From NCBI GenBank assembly GCA_008360955.1, contig LUCM01009842.1, positions 141,275 through 205,274 on the forward strand: 64,000 nt of DNA, written 5' to 3'. Shown in pieces: positions 1 through 13,678 of this stretch. Positions within the stretch are counted from its first letter, which is position 1, and each line of letters opens with the position of its first letter. The notes under the pieces are model-generated. The model did not search any database. It worked only from the letters and a program-made list of their open reading frames with translations, and was not told the origin of the DNA. Source of the stretch: Fasciolopsis buskii (lineage: Eukaryota; Platyhelminthes; Trematoda; Plagiorchiida; Fasciolidae). The translations under genes were made by a program, and so were the position numbers.

Positions 1-3000
1 ATTGGGTTTGTTATGCGCTGTTCTGGGTCCATACCCTCTGTCTTAATCTTGTTTTTATCCGGTCTCTGCACCCTAGTTCCGATATAATTGAAGTTAAAAA
101 TTCAAGATATCCACCATCTGGAATTCTGGTTTGTCAAACCTGAAGCATTGGACTAGTTTGAACGTTTCATCGACGCATTTATTCATGCAATGCAAAATAA
201 AACAGTTATTTTCAAACACTTGCTCTACTGCAAATCTCATGACTACCGCAAATGCCACTTTCAGGCTTATTCCATCTAAACAAAGGTCATTTGGACTGCG
301 AAGAACGAATTCGTTCACCGAAAAGTAGCTAGACTCATGTCATGCACCTCCGGTTTTTATCCCATGCAATAGTTGTCCTTACCAATGTACATCGATCATT
401 CGTTTCTCCTAAGTTAGAACCTCTTGGTTTGTCAAACTTTTGACAACGAGTCCTAGTTCGGATCGAAACATCACGATAAATGTATTAACTCAGTGTACGC
501 CTTCTCAACTCTAAATATATATATATCAGAGTGATCCTTAGTTTGTTAACAAACAAGTTATCCGCAGATGAAACGAAAATATTTAGTAATGACTAATTTT
601 AACCTAAATCGACAAATCACTATCCACGGGTATGGTTGCTGAGGGTTGATCCAGTCACCGAGACACCCTTCCTAAGTTCTAGGCTCCAGCTAAGTCTGAC
701 GAAAATTTCCAAGTGCAGCTACCGAGGTAGGTGTTAAATAGTTTTGCGGGGTATATTCCATCCTGTCCAAAACTAATCCAGCATTCACAGGACCCACAAA
801 ATGACATCAGTCAGGCAATAACTAGTAACGATTGTTAAGTTTCATCCTAGCTAGCCAGCCAGTTCAGTGCACATTTGTTCGATTCGATTTAGTCTGTCTC
901 TCCCTTTATTTTTGACCGAAGCTCCATTCTGGCTTCCATCTGGTGCCCTACATGCTAGAGATTCACCTCTAGTTATCGAATAAACCCGAATAGTGATCTG
1001 GAGACTAGTGGTATTTAGGGGAGGTGAATCAAAGAATGGCAACGGAACACTGACGAAGAGGACAGCGCCTAGAAAAACAAACAATCTCTGGTGAAGGAAA
1101 CGAGAAACAAAAATGGCGAACAATATATGCCACCTGGCCCTGCTTACGTTTTGTTCGCATACTCACGGTGCACAGGAATAAATGCGCAACAAGTGTGGCA
1201 GATCAACAGTCGTTTGACATTTACTAGGTGTTGATCGCTGCGAAAAAATGCCACGTGGATTGCGGTTTTGCCAGATCAGAAACAAATGTTCCGCCCAAAT
1301 GAAAACTGGGGAATGCGTTAGACGAGAAGATTAGCGTTTAGTTGCTTTTCTCCCAAATTGTTGTCTTAATTGGAAGTCGAGTGCACGTGACCGTGGACTA
1401 AAAGTAGGCTATTACTTGGACCATGAGAAGTAGTATCGGCCAAAATTTGATGGTCAATCATTCATAGACGGGAATGTTTTGGAACACTTCTAAGCAAAAT
1501 ATGGTCAGATTTCGTGCGCGAATGATAACCTGCGAAATTTTCGGAACTAAAGTATCCAACTGTAACTGTCTGACAAGAACGGAATCAGCTTTTATGTTCC
1601 GGGTAGAAAGCGCGAACATCATTGGGTGACAAGTCATTCACGAGAACCTATTTCATTTCAATCATCACAAATGATTCAATGTATAGTAATATCATATTGG
1701 AATTTTTCGTTATAATGCTATAACATGTTGTACTCAGGTCTGATGTAATTGTAAAGAGACCAGAAAAAAACAGAAAGAGAACGCGAAAGGCAAGAAAAAT
1801 TGGAATTGCAAAATCCCACTATGAATTGCTGTGTCTAGGTGTCATCCCAGTTCAGCTAATTCTAGTTGATATCTCGTGGAGTCATTCACTCGAAAGCGAA
1901 AAACGAGACTAGAATATAGTAAGAAGTAAACGAGAAAATAGTAAGTCGAGGGAATGAACAGAAAAAAGGATTTCCAAACAGATAGTGTCACTGACTGTGA
2001 CACTCACTCATATCATCTCAAACTACCGTTCGAGCGGATCTGATGGGCCCTAATCCAACAGTCTAATTGAACGGAGACAAAACAGTCTACTGGTTAGGAT
2101 TTTCATGCCAGTTAACCATACCATACGTTGACCAAGTCCAACCATTTTCCCATCTTTGCCTGAAGAACAGAGTACAGCAACACAAGCTTTCCGTGTGCAT
2201 GCACAAAGTGAATTACAATTACACTAACCTAATCGGATGTAACGATATAATCCTAGGACTCAGTGCCTCATGCCCAACCACCAGTTAATAACAAAATTGT
2301 CCAATCACATTTTACCAATAATACGAAGACAAATCCTTCGCATATCTGATCCGAACCGCATGGAGCAGGAACAACATTACTGGTGCTACGTTTACTGGAC
2401 CATTGATCCAACCGGTCCATTCGCCTTGTGCCTAGTAATAAAACATCTCTTTAATGATCTTCATTTTTGATGAAGCACTGGTATCTACTTGCATTAGTTC
2501 ACTTGAAAACACAAGTGAAGGTCTGCAGTGGCTGTGGGCCAACTAAACTTATTAAAGTGTTCTATCCAAAGCTCCAGCCAAGGGCCAGCACAGTGAATCA
2601 GTACACCTTCGGATTCCTTGATCACCTCGCTTACGTTCGGCTTTCGTGGACGAGTGTTCCTAACCAGTCGCTAAGGGTTGTGACTATTGTCAACGGCCGC
2701 AACCTGTTTCCTTTTTCTACCCACCGGGGCTCGCGGTCATTTCTCAGGCTGTTGGAGAGATGACGTTTTAGAGATTTACACCTCTCATTGTACGTGGCAT
2801 CCTAAGGGACCCATCTGCTAGTATTCACCAGAGCAGCTGAGGTCATTAATGTCCAATTGCTTGGCAGCTACCCCTGAGTTCAAGACTTGTTAGATCTGCT
2901 GCCAGTGTTTACTCAGATGCTACATAGTTCCTTGAGGGGACACGAGTACTTACGCTCCAGCCAGAACTGAAGTCGGCCATTAACGTCTAGAGTCAGCTGC

Positions 3001-4849
3001 GCAGGACGCGTTGTTTTTCTGTTGGGGTAACCATCGACTGTGCCCAGACGAAAGTGAGCATGGGCCAAAGCATGATCTGGGCCAGAACGATCGACAATCC
3101 TCGATTTATCTACGCACCGCTTACCTATGACAATGCAATCAACCTGAATTCAACGCTACGAAGATGAAAGAAAGCACCAGATAAGTCGGTGTTTATTGAT
3201 CCAATGTTAACGGATGTGCAGCGGCAAAAATCTGTGGTCAAAACAAACGTGGATGAGATTGTCTTCGCCGTTGTCGTCAGTTCGTTCGGGGAGGACGGGG
3301 GTAGCAGAAAATGAGTCACCGATGTGCCTTTTGGTCTGCGCTAAATGGTCAAATTGCCCGTCCAAGGCACCAGCAACGACAACAACATCCATCGAACGCA
3401 TATTTGCGAGTAACCGGGACTAAATCTTGGTAGAACCCTCTTTTGGTTTCAAAAGAGCTCCAGTCAGTGGGAGCATGTAAAAATACGACGAACAAACAAC
3501 GCCTCAATCAACTGCTACTGACATCTACAGAACAGTTCGGCCGAATTGCACACAAACGGCAATTTACTGGGACCCACTCTAACACTGAACGCTTCACTCT
3601 CGCACTCAGGGGGATCCCTATGCAAACGTGACAACGAGTGCCCAAAACTGGATCACCGGACACTCAAAGAGTGAAGCAAGAGAATGAGGTTGTATCTGGG
3701 CCACGAAGAGTTTTCACGGAAGTGAGATCCTTGATGCGCGCTTCTGAGACAGCGTGTCTTACTTTTAAAGGTCTCAAGAACATTCTAGCCTAACAAACCT
3801 GCCGCCCTATTGGAATACGGAAAGCAACCAGGTGAATAGAAAAATTCGGCTTAATTAATACGTGGAAACTACTTTCTTACGTTCCACTCACATAATCATC
3901 AGATGAAACCACTGCGTTGCAGGTATCCGTGGCACCTTGGATGGTCCCTAATTGCGATCTAAAAAAACAAATCCTGGAAAAACCTCTGCTTGCTCTTGTG
4001 GGACAATAGATACGGTGACAAAGATAGTTCCAAATCCACTCTTAGATGTTGTTGGTTTGAACACTTTCACCTACTGGAAGAATTTCGTTTTCCTTCTTAT
4101 GGTTAGCCCATCCACTGTAAGCTGAAGTACACATTTTCAAACTACTATGAATAGCACGGTACTTCAAGGCAGTGAAAGTTTTTTTCTTCTAACGTATAGT
4201 CTTGAGATAATGCGTTTGGTCAGTGGGTTTTGAGAACCTCGGTGCAATCCGCCGGATACCCTTCCGGAGATTATGGCTATGATGGCAGATTATTCCAAAG
4301 TTGACGATTCTCATGACGGTTACAGGATTGTATCACCCACAATCGAGCTGAATTCAGTGTATGGATTGACTGAGAACACTAGTCCCAATGACCGTGGGGA
4401 ACTTTGACGTTCGCGTCATGTCACCTACAAACCAGCCACCATCAAGAAAGCAAACAGAGTGAAACTGAGACAAGAAGGGATCTGACGCCACATCGTGAAC
4501 ATTACAGGTTACATTAGGGTGCTATCAAGTGCATTAGACATATAAATGCAGTAAGATTTTGTGCAAAAGAAAATTATAGTACTGCAGTTAAAATGCTTTT
4601 GGAAGGTCCCAGAAAATCCTTGCAGCCGGAAGAACTCAGGATCGTCGGCCCAGCTTACAACCATCTCTGTGCTACAGAAGTCCTGAAAGCAATATTCTGG
4701 GTAATCGTTTCAGCTGGAATATAAAATCCAAAATAGTGACTGTTTTCGCTGAAGCTGAAAACTAGTCGTTTTAGACAGAAAACTATGTGAGATGGGTAGA
4801 TGAAGGAAACTGCGTTAACTTTTCTTTTTTTCTTTTATCTTTTAGTTCC
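1..4849. other. No gene supported; one coding-like patch
   Basis: I see no convincing exon. A plus-strand patch near 3,187-3,309 reads VFIDPMLTDVQRQKSVVKTN and VDEIVFAVVVSSFGEDG, protein-like but without recognisable borders; the ORF at 2,467-2,763 also has no known motif. The missing DRC10 3' exons were searched for here by eye and not found. Confidence 0.4.
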
Positions 4850-5005
4850 TTAATTAACGAAATAACAATGCGCATCATTTTTCAGGAAAGAAGCCACGGC
4901 CAACAAAGGGATACCAAGTGGTGAAGTTGATCTGTGGTGGGAGAATTCGAACCTGCAACCTTCACGTCCAAACTGCACGATCTTATCCACTTCGGTGATG
5001 GCAAT
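4850..5005 (-). mobile_element. tRNA-derived SINE (copy 1)
   Basis: On the minus strand a tRNA-like head (ACCGAAGTGGATAAGATCGT, GGTTCGAATTCTCCC as B box) is followed by a body ending TTTCCTGAAAAATGATGCGC and ATTGTTATTTCGTTAATTAA. It shares head, body and tail with copies at 41,961 and 51,409. Confidence 0.7.
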
Positions 5006-6096
5006 TAATACGGATGACACCGAAGCCCGGAATTGCCCGGGGAACGATTTGAATGATGAAAAGGATTCGCCAACTACGTTTAAGATAACAAGCGTTTGTC
5101 GCTGGTTAAGGAGCGGTTTTCTGTCCATATATTAAGTGAACTCGTCGTAAAACATTGTGTACAAGTCTCGGTGGCGTACACTGGGATATCATGTTTCCTT
5201 CCTTGGAAGTATTTTGACACGGTAATGCAGCAATTCACATGTCTTATAGAAGCAAAAGTCAAACACTTAACTGAGGACAAGCGATTTCCATGGCTGATAT
5301 GTCATCCCTATCTAAACTTGATTCTCCTAGCCAGGGTTGCAGAGATGTTGAGTTCTGGGTGTTGATAGCCGAACTGTTGAGTGAAACAAAGCGGCAGTTG
5401 AAGGTTATCATCAGTCAAGCTGTGTTGTTCAGTGACTTATGGGAAATTTTCCAAGACAGTATGCTATGATTACATAGTGTGACATTTTAGACGGACCTTA
5501 ATGCGTCAAACCTTGTTTGGGATGAAATTAAAATGGCTTACCCCAGTTCAGATATAAAAAAATAAGTCTGGCATTAAAAAACGTTATTCTAGTTCACAGT
5601 GGACTGATTTGCTAACTGTGGTAGGATGGGAGATTCTCGAAAGAACCCAAACTAATCTATAGGGAGAAGTCAATGGGAAACATTTGTCATGGAATATTTT
5701 TAAATGTAATTTGTGATGAAGAATTTCCAAGGAATCGTGGTTGCGCTTCCTCTACGTATGCTTCAACCAACAGCTTCCACGCGCATTTCTGACGGCATAA
5801 CTTAGAATCTGATGACAGTTACCAATAGTGGTTCATTTTTTCCTTGGCAAATTGTTAGTGTTATTTTTTTCAAGGACTGGCATTATAATAATAAATTAGG
5901 CGATGCATACATATTTTGAAGCTCGCCCAAATCAACGTCCCGAATGGAGACAATTGTCAACCGTTGGGCAATAATCAGAATTACAAGTAGCGCAAACCGT
6001 AGCTCACACCGACTCATTGTCTGGTCTCCCTATCGCTACTTGCATCCTTGCCAGACTACTCAAAATAAGATACGAAGATTAGTACAACTAGCAGAC

Positions 6097-6122
6097 GTGT
6101 GTGTGTACGTGTGTGTGTGTAC
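6097..6122 (+). repeat. (GT)n microsatellite
   Basis: A short interrupted GT tract with one TACG break. Confidence 0.85.
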
Positions 6123-6854
6123 ATGTCTGCATTTTTGGAAACTTCCTCGATAGGATAGTTAGCACAAGTTTATCCACACTATCCGTTTAGTATTAAGCAT
6201 ACGATTGGGTTTATACGATTCGAAACTTGGAAAACAGAATGGTTGACGTTTCCGCAAAATCTAAATTGCGTTTTTTAATCTTCTGTATGATTTTCACTTA
6301 TAATTCGCCAGATCGTTTTCGTTTATGGGCTTTCCGAATACATTGCAGTTCGAATTTGTAGCAAAACGATTATTTGTGGCAAATAACACAAAATAGTCCC
6401 ACTGAAGTTGGCCAAAAAAGACCTAATTAGCAAAATAATGCCGCCTCAATTACGAAACACAAATTTCATTTTGCCCAATTAAATCGAAACAGATGAAAGA
6501 GTTCTGCCCGAGTCGTTATTGTGGTTGTAGAAACCTCCGGTGCAGTTGAACGTGGCCGCAAATGCGTTTAAAAAAAACATGAATCTTGCAGGCGTTTGTC
6601 GTTGCATTTCTATCTGTCCTGGACAGGTGAACGGTATGACAGAGAGGAATCGGCTTTCATCGCTTGCAACACACTGATGGTGAGGTAGAAAAGTTTACGT
6701 TTTTGCGAGCTGCCCGAAAACATAAAACGGGAGCAAAAAAATCGTTTGCTGCCCTGTTGTGCTTTCGCACACTGTTGCAGTGTTTTGTTGCGGCTTGTTT
6801 TCACACCAAATGACTACGGAATTCAATCAGATTTTATGTCCGGAAGAGCAAAAA

Positions 6855-6871
6855 ATATATATATATATATA
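6855..6871 (+). repeat. (AT)n tract
   Basis: About eight AT units. Confidence 0.8.
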
Positions 6872-7756
6872 ATTTGGAATAGTGATCATTTATAAAACTC
6901 CAAATACTTTGACCTTCTTCAGTGGTGCAACACAATAGGACACCAAGCTTTATAAAAATGAAGATGATGCGAAGAGTACAGTAGGACAAAATAGCCAGCG
7001 AAATGCAACTTCTCTAGGTTCTGAAAATGTTCACAATATGCGCACATCAATATTTCATCCGTTTCTACCGTTTCTACCCTTTTTCTTGCTGGTGACATTG
7101 GTTGACTCGTCCTGGGCTAGGTCATCCTAAGGATATTAGGTGAAACTTACAGATCGATAACACTCTTTGTGCTAAACTATGCAATATTTGCCTCTACTTC
7201 AACTATGTTCCCGAACAAATCGATCCACTTTGGTCATATGGTTAAGGGAACAAAGAAAGTTAACTGCAGTTGGGGTTCGCTTTGGTGGATATATAAAAAA
7301 ACACATCCCTTGAACTATATTCACAAAAATTTCTGATTCCTACACCAGAAAGATAAATCCTGATCTAGCAGGCCGACTAGTCTGGCTTCCAACAGAGCGG
7401 TTGGCCCCGTTAAATCAGCGCCGTGTAGAGTGGAACGGGCACTATCGCGCCGGTTGGTAATGCACATCATCGATGCACATCCCCCCTTCCGATAACCCGT
7501 TTTCTAATTTACAACCGGTAATATTTGCTCAGAAAATAGTTACAAACTTTTATTTCAATAACACATGGATGAGGGAGATTACTAATGCTACTAATTATTT
7601 AGTTATCGCTATCAGTATTGTGAGATAGGTGATGCCGGGTTAGCGCGGAGTGACTGGAATTCAAAACTTCCCAGTGAAGTCACCAGTTACGTAACTTTAC
7701 AAAAGCAATATAACAAGAAGACTACCAACTCTTTCGGAATCTCCACCGATTGTTTG

Positions 7757-7792
7757 CGTGTGCGTGTGTGCATGTGTGTGTGTGTGTGTGTG
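7757..7792 (+). repeat. (TG)n microsatellite
   Basis: About 36 bases of TG with a few C interruptions, in the intron after DRC10 exon 7. Confidence 0.9.
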
Positions 7793-7861
7793 AAAAATTA
7801 GGCACCATTGTGCCCAGTCCAAAGTGCTGACAGAGAAAACAACAAGTAACTATTGACCTAC

Positions 7862-8031
7862 TTGGAGTTCGAACATCTCCGTGTCTGCCTTGGTTAGCAT
7901 TCCGCTTATTTCATCCTCCAATTTCCACTTCTCAAGTCGTACTTTTTGCTCGTATTCGATATTTCGTTCAATCAAACTTTTCAATTGCATTTTGGCCGAG
8001 TTTAGATACGATTGCATTGCTCGCACGGATT
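7862..8031 (-). CDS. DRC10: DRC10 exon 7
   Basis: This exon is 170 bases long, phase 1 in and phase 0 out, between CTTCAAACAG and CAA|GTAGGT. The translation includes IERNIEYEQKVRLEKWKLED and ends ISGMLTKADTEMFELQ. It aligns by eye with human IQCD [20 protein letters not shown] and then ENWIQKYDTEMGEKQ. The shared DTEM motif and the spacing are persuasive. The human protein continues for about 95 residues with an IQ motif; that part should lie at lower coordinates or outside the window and was not recognised. The large TG repeat at 7,757-7,792 is just inside the next intron. Confidence 0.8.
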
Positions 8032-8765
8032 CTGTTTGAAGATAATTTTGATCAAGACGGGAAAATGAAATTTGGTCAGTTACATGAGCAATACTTCCTC
8101 ATGTCTACGAGAGTTAATCTATTAGATCTAATTTATTTGTTCATTGAAAAAAGAGGCACTTCGGTTGTTGTTTAAATCACCCAAGCTTTGCCTTAATAAA
8201 TTGCAAAAAAGAATAGATAAAATTCTCTGTGGTCGCTCGAGAAACACTGGTTCTTCTGATATTTCAGCAGCAGAAGAAAAGTTATGTACCAAACGATAAA
8301 GTAAGCCAACAATTTCGAAAGATGGCATGACTCTTAGCTTAGTTCGTGAAACCACTAACCTGGTATCAACGCGTTAGGGTTTTGGTTGCTGCCTCACAGC
8401 ACTAGTTACTCAGAAGGAAGAAAACGGGTAAACGTGAGAGATGGACATTTGGGAGCCGAAACTGGACTCAATCAAGATGCAGACAAGGAAGCCTGAAAGA
8501 ATTAGTCAAGATGTTTGGGACATTTTCTCGCGGATGGCGTTGGAAAGTCTGCGTTGCTGAACTGTGTTCTTTGAGCCCGAAATTTGTTACAAAATTCATC
8601 GTGGTGTACGTTTTGTGACATGGAAAATAATTGTGACAATCTTAGCTAAGGGAATGACAAGTGGGGGTAGAATTAGATTGCCGGTTTGAGATAGTAGATG
8701 ATATGGCTCAATGCCACAGTCAGTGGCGTTCTTGCATTTAAAATATTTTCTCCTCTGTTCAACTT
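8032..8765. other. DRC10 intron 6, part without features
   Basis: No coding or repeat signal beyond the Penelope-like element that starts near 8,766. Confidence 0.5.
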
Positions 8766-10240
8766 ATTCTGAATGATATAATGTTGGTAACACAGTGTTA
8801 TTAGCAGATGCTCTAGTTCGCCAACGTTTCGACTACCGTGGGAAGTCTTTCTCGAGGCAAGTTTCACAATCAAATAACTGAGGGAACATTCACATGTCAA
8901 CAGATGTTAACTTGTCTTTACGTGTGTACTTCAAACTGGGAGACTGGCAGGAGGTTAGTTGGCCTTCACGTAATGCACCGCCGTGGTGGAGGGGTCAACT
9001 AGCATGGTGACCTTTGGAATGTTTATTTCTCAGAGATGTAAGGGCTGTCCATATCTTCGAAACCTCTTCCCGTCGTTCCGATTGATGCATGCAGAGTGGG
9101 TGCCCATCGGTACAGCCTCGGCAACTTTACGTTCAGTGCAGTTTCTGAATCCACGTTCGAGTGTTTTGGTATTTCCGTAATCTATGTTCTGTCCGTCAAT
9201 TATGGCATGTAGAGTGATGGTTGAATCGCGCTCAATTTTTGGCAAGGCTGCCTTGTCCGAAGGTCTACCTTTTTCTTCTTCTGTGTTCTGTAATCCGTGT
9301 CATCAGATGTCTGCTGATTTGTCCAATGTATTCTGCTGGGCATTCCTTGCAACTGATTTTGTAGATGCAGTTATCTTGGTCTTGCAAATCGACTTGATCT
9401 TTAGCTTTTGATAAGTGGCGTTTTAACGTATTGTCCATGCGGAAGAAAGTGTGAATATCAAAGTCACTGAGGACCTTTCTTATTGCTTCCGAAGTACCCG
9501 ATCTGTAGGGAATTCCGACCGAGGCCGTTTTCTTCTTTTTTTCTTCGTTTTGATTGTTGATATGCAAGTTTTCTGTTGTTTTCATATGAGGCGTGGCGGC
9601 TAGTGATTGTCTTGCAAGATGTCGTCTAGACGTTTTAGTTCTTTACGGTCGGCATCATCACTGCAAAGCTTTTTAACTCTGTTGGCTAACGAGGAAATAA
9701 GTGCCCGTTTCACGTATTGTGGATGAGCTGAACTGAAGTCTAAATACTTATCCGAATCTGCGGATTTTCTATGAATGTCAATAGTGAATTTTTGTGAGTC
9801 ATCAACTTTCAGCCGACAATATAAGAAGCTGATGACTCTACTGGTGTCTTCTGATTCCATTGTGAACTTAATGGACCTACATTGCTGATTGAGAGCTTGA
9901 AGAAAACTATCTTTTTGTGCCGACTTGATGATTGCAAATGCATCGTTGACGTACCGTACGTAAAAGCATGAAAGTGGATAAATTCCAGTGGAGCTTTTGA
10001 TCCAACTGAATGTAGGAAAAGGTTGATTACGATGGGGGATATGGGTGATCCCATGGCCATACCATCCGTTTACTTGTACAACTCATGTTTGAACGTGAAG
10101 TATGTTGACATGAGGCAAAGTTCTATATCCCTGATAATTTCGAATGAAGCTAGTACGGTCCAGTCTTCTAAGAAAATGTCAGATATTAACAATGAACGTA
10201 AATAGTGCAGGCTGTCTTTGATGGGTACACCCGTGTATAA
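8766..10240 (-). mobile_element. Penelope-like retroelement, decayed (copy A)
   Basis: Four minus-strand reading frames, broken by frameshifts, cover the C-terminal part of a Penelope-like element. From high to low coordinates they show RT sequence VPIDSL-type text then FKHELYK (10,070-10,297), the RT motif MAMGSPISPIVINLFLH (start 10,060), a linker, and a GIY-YIG endonuclease module in the frame 9,265-9,585 (CIY at residues 73-75, YIG at 86-88, flanked by CKECP). The RT active-site region after FIHFHAFTYG is out of frame. The terminal repeat lies at 8,771-8,905. The element sits in DRC10 intron 6. Copies at 28.1 and 43.0 kb belong to the same family. Confidence 0.8.
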
Positions 10241-10244
10241 ACAT

Positions 10245-10525
10245 CTTTGAGAAACAAAGATTCCAAAGTTCACCAGGCTAGTTGATCCCACCGCCAAGGC
10301 GACGCATGACGTGAAGGCTAACTAATCTCTCACTCGACCAGCAGTTCAAAGTAGACACATTCACAAACGCAAACAACTAAATATCAGTTGGCATGTGAAC
10401 GTTCCCTCAGTCATTTGATTGGTAAACTAGCCTTGCATTTCGACCACCGTGGGTAGTCGAAACGTTGGCACATTACATCTACCAAGAACGCTGTATTATT
10501 AACATAATATCATTCACAATTAAAA
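10245..10525 (+). repeat. Inverted terminal part of Penelope-like copy A
   Basis: This stretch is the 3' end of the same family in the opposite orientation (compare 43,495-43,775): GGCGACGCATGACGTGAAGG, the GTTGGCATGTGAACGTTCCC block and the hairpin ACCACCGTGGGTAGTCGAAAC. It meets the RT part head to head near 10,240, so copy A is flanked by inverted terminal repeats. Confidence 0.7.
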
Positions 10526-10529
10526 CCAA

Positions 10530-10775
10530 TATCGCTGATAATTTCTGATGGAGCTAGTACAGTTCGTTCTTCTGAGGAAGTGTCTGATATTAACAACGAA
10601 TGCAATTAGTTCAGACTGTCTTTAATGGCAACATTCGTGCATAAAGAGACCACGCCAAAACTCACAGCTAAGTCTTTCAGCGCATGGGCAAATTCGAATT
10701 TGTCTATGATGTTTTACTACTCTCTTCTGATAGAATTTTGAATAATCTACATTATATTATTCACAATAAAAACCA
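10530..10775 (-). mobile_element. Penelope-like fragment
   Basis: This is a second, older RT fragment similar to 10,130-10,235: CTGATAATTTCTGATGGAGC, CTAGTACAGTTCGTTCTTCT and GAAGTGTCTGATATTAACAA. It ends near ATTATTCACAATAAAAACCA. It lies next to copy A and may come from nested insertion or duplication. Confidence 0.6.
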
Positions 10776-13626
10776 TTACAAGTTACATCGATTTTTCGGT
10801 ACACTCCTTAGATTGTTCGGTTTTGATTGATTTCCCATCATTTGCCGTCCACTTTTCCCAATGTTTGTAGACGATGATATGCGGGAGAAGGCGAAACCGG
10901 AACGAAGTTATCGGCCAGAAAACTGAACCGAACTGAACCGATCCCAGACCGCGCTTGTTATATTTATATGAGCATAGAATTTCGGACAGTAACCCCCCGC
11001 CAATATAAAATGTGATTGTCGGTCCGTGAACATAAAGTAGAGATACAAGCATTTTAGATCTCCGTATACGGTGTTTTGACGAAAAGCCTCTTGTATTTCC
11101 ATTTCTGTCCATCTTATTCTTGTCGTCTCGGCTTTCTGCTGCGCTGCGCTTCTGTCCCGAAAATGCATTACCACTGAAACTTTATGAAACAAACGTGCCT
11201 CGAAATGTCCAGTTAACTGCTCGTTACCTTTGAGCTGATGATTATCACCCGATTGCTTACTATTTCGTGGCAATTCACCCCGATTAAACATATCCTTTAA
11301 AGTGTAGGATCAAACTAATGAATAGCAATCTTTCCGGTTTAAACTTACTGCCACTCTCGTCTTTTCAAACTAAATCACAAGTTCTCGTTTTTTTTTCACT
11401 AAAACGATGGACAATGTTCAGTCGGATAACGTCACAACATCCGTACGTGAAATTTGCTAGTTGAAATACCCTCGTCGTCATTTGGTGGCTTCCAGATGTT
11501 GTGAAACCATTCCAGAACCAAGTAAGCTTACTATTATTACAAAAAGAATGCAGTAGGCAGATTACAAGATGCAATAACATCTTGGTTGATTTACGGATTA
11601 CTAAACTTCTTTTTAGCAACCTTTTATGGAGTAACAACTGGAAAGATTTGCAGCGATGAACGCATTTTTATCAAACCGGTCTGCTTTAGTTGTGAAATAC
11701 TCGACCATAACTTCCTAACATTTACACGCCTTAAGTCGACCAACTGAACAGAAAAGCAAACCATGCACTACAAACTGTCTTACTCTATTCTATTCGAGTG
11801 ACAAGGCCTCAGCTAGGGATCAGAAGAAAGGTATCCACTATTTATCCACAGAAAATCTGCATGTCACCGACAGTCTTGCTTCCATAGGTGGAACAGGGAC
11901 ATTTAAAGACATTCAAAGGCGTGTATTATCCATTTGTCAGCAAATTCGAGAACAATACTGAGCTATCAAGACTAGATGTAGTCGGTATGATACGTAGTAA
12001 ATGTGAAAAACAGATCCCAAGAATTGAGGATGATCATGAGTTAGGCATGCGAATAGACCAACTTCGTCAGTGTGCTGCTACTCGAGGCAAGCGACGACTC
12101 GAAAACGAAAACGAATGACCAAAACAAGAACCGATTGATTCAAAAACTTTATTCAGACCAAATATGCTGGACTTCCTGTCTTGGATCCAGGAGAGCCGCC
12201 TACGAAATGGTTAGAAACATGCAACTGGACGCTGTGGTGTTTGATGTACACCTACTCAATCGTTTTCTTCATCCGATTGGTCTGTTTGTTAACAGTTCAT
12301 TTTTTTATCACTGTTTATCAATTTCGTACGTCAGTAGGTGCTCCCACGAACCAGCAATCACAAAACTATGGTATTTTTATATGGAACCACGGGTTACCAC
12401 TATTATTTTTGTGCAATACAAAATCCAACATTTGATCATCAGAACCCAAACAGATTAATTTCACACGTTTGTTTCTCATCGGTGATTGTGTCCACAGGAT
12501 TTTACACTATCGGTCTAACTTCACGCTATTCTAGCAACCGAGTCCGGGTTGAAAGAAGTATTCATTTTTTTTGTTGTTGTTGAAATACCGGATATTGACG
12601 ATATTCACCCCCGGGTTACCGGTTCATGGTAGTAAACTCATATTGTCGGTTTTCATTTGATTCCAGCTGCTAAGCTTGACGTACATATCCCAGACGTCTG
12701 ATCATCAATCAAATTCCTAATGACTAGAACGAGGGTCATTTGGTCGCTGACTTTGATGATGATGATGATGATGATGATAATAATAATAATAATAATAATG
12801 AATATTATTGTTATTATTATTGTTTTTTTGGAGTAAGGATTCAGGAGACCGAAATGAGGTAGGAAAAGAGGATTCGTATGACGGATCACCGGAATGCCTT
12901 CAAAATCTTAAGCCGTTAGCCTAGAAGCTACTTCGATGTTCCTCGTTTGCCGAATTACCTTTCCTATAAGCGATTTTTAGCCTTTCAGTCAAGATTGCCT
13001 TATCATTAACGTTCGTCGCTAAACGTCAACATTCTGTTATTCTTCCGGACTTGGGAAAGGTTTTAAGATAATCGACAACTTATCAGTTGCCGGAAAAGTT
13101 GGAATGTTGATTTAGAAATTCTGCACAAAAAAGCGAGTTTACATCTGGTAAAAGTAGTTTCATTTAGAAGATCGCTTTAGAATGTCGAGGTTCTTCCTTA
13201 GTATTCAGTTAATTCGCTCGCATTAGCATCATGACATGGTCAACTTTTGCAAACACGAGTGAAAATGGATAAGACTGAGCGAACACATTACACCGTACAA
13301 TTTGCATTACGAAAGTGATGATGGGCACCATTACGAAATATATGAACCCATTTTGGATTTACGAGCATCACCAGTGAGAGGAAAACCGAGTTTATGATTG
13401 GCTAAGATTTAATAGTCAAGCCCCCCGTGTGACTGACAATGACCGGAGACTGTCACGTGGTCGACGTATTTTCAGACTCCAGATCGTCATATGCAATGAA
13501 GAGACTGACTGCAAATTATTTCATTTGGTGCCGGAACGTTCGAAATGTTTGCTTATGGTCCAGACAGTTTTGCACACCAAGTTTTGGAGCAATGGAAACT
13601 TATTGTACAACCACAACTGATCATTT
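10776..13626. other. DRC10 intron 6, part without genes
   Basis: Apart from the GAT/AAT repeat nothing is supported; several ORFs of 75-130 codons overlap in different frames without motifs. Confidence 0.45.
12755..12822 (+). repeat. (GAT)n(AAT)n compound microsatellite
   Basis: GAT units turn into AAT/TAA units and then an inverted ATTATT part; the minus ORF here (Ile-rich) is a by-product. Confidence 0.9.
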
Positions 13627-13649
13627 ACACGCACACACACACACACACA
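13627..13649 (+). repeat. (CA)n microsatellite
   Basis: A CA tract about 30 bases beyond the DRC10 exon 6 donor. Confidence 0.9.
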
Positions 13650-13678
13650 GACACAAACAAACATGCACACGGACTGAC

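Larger units (their letters stand above)
5006..7756. other. Intron or intergenic, no gene seen
   Basis: Only microsatellites (6,097, 6,855) were noted. The ORFs here lack splice borders and known motifs. Confidence 0.4.
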
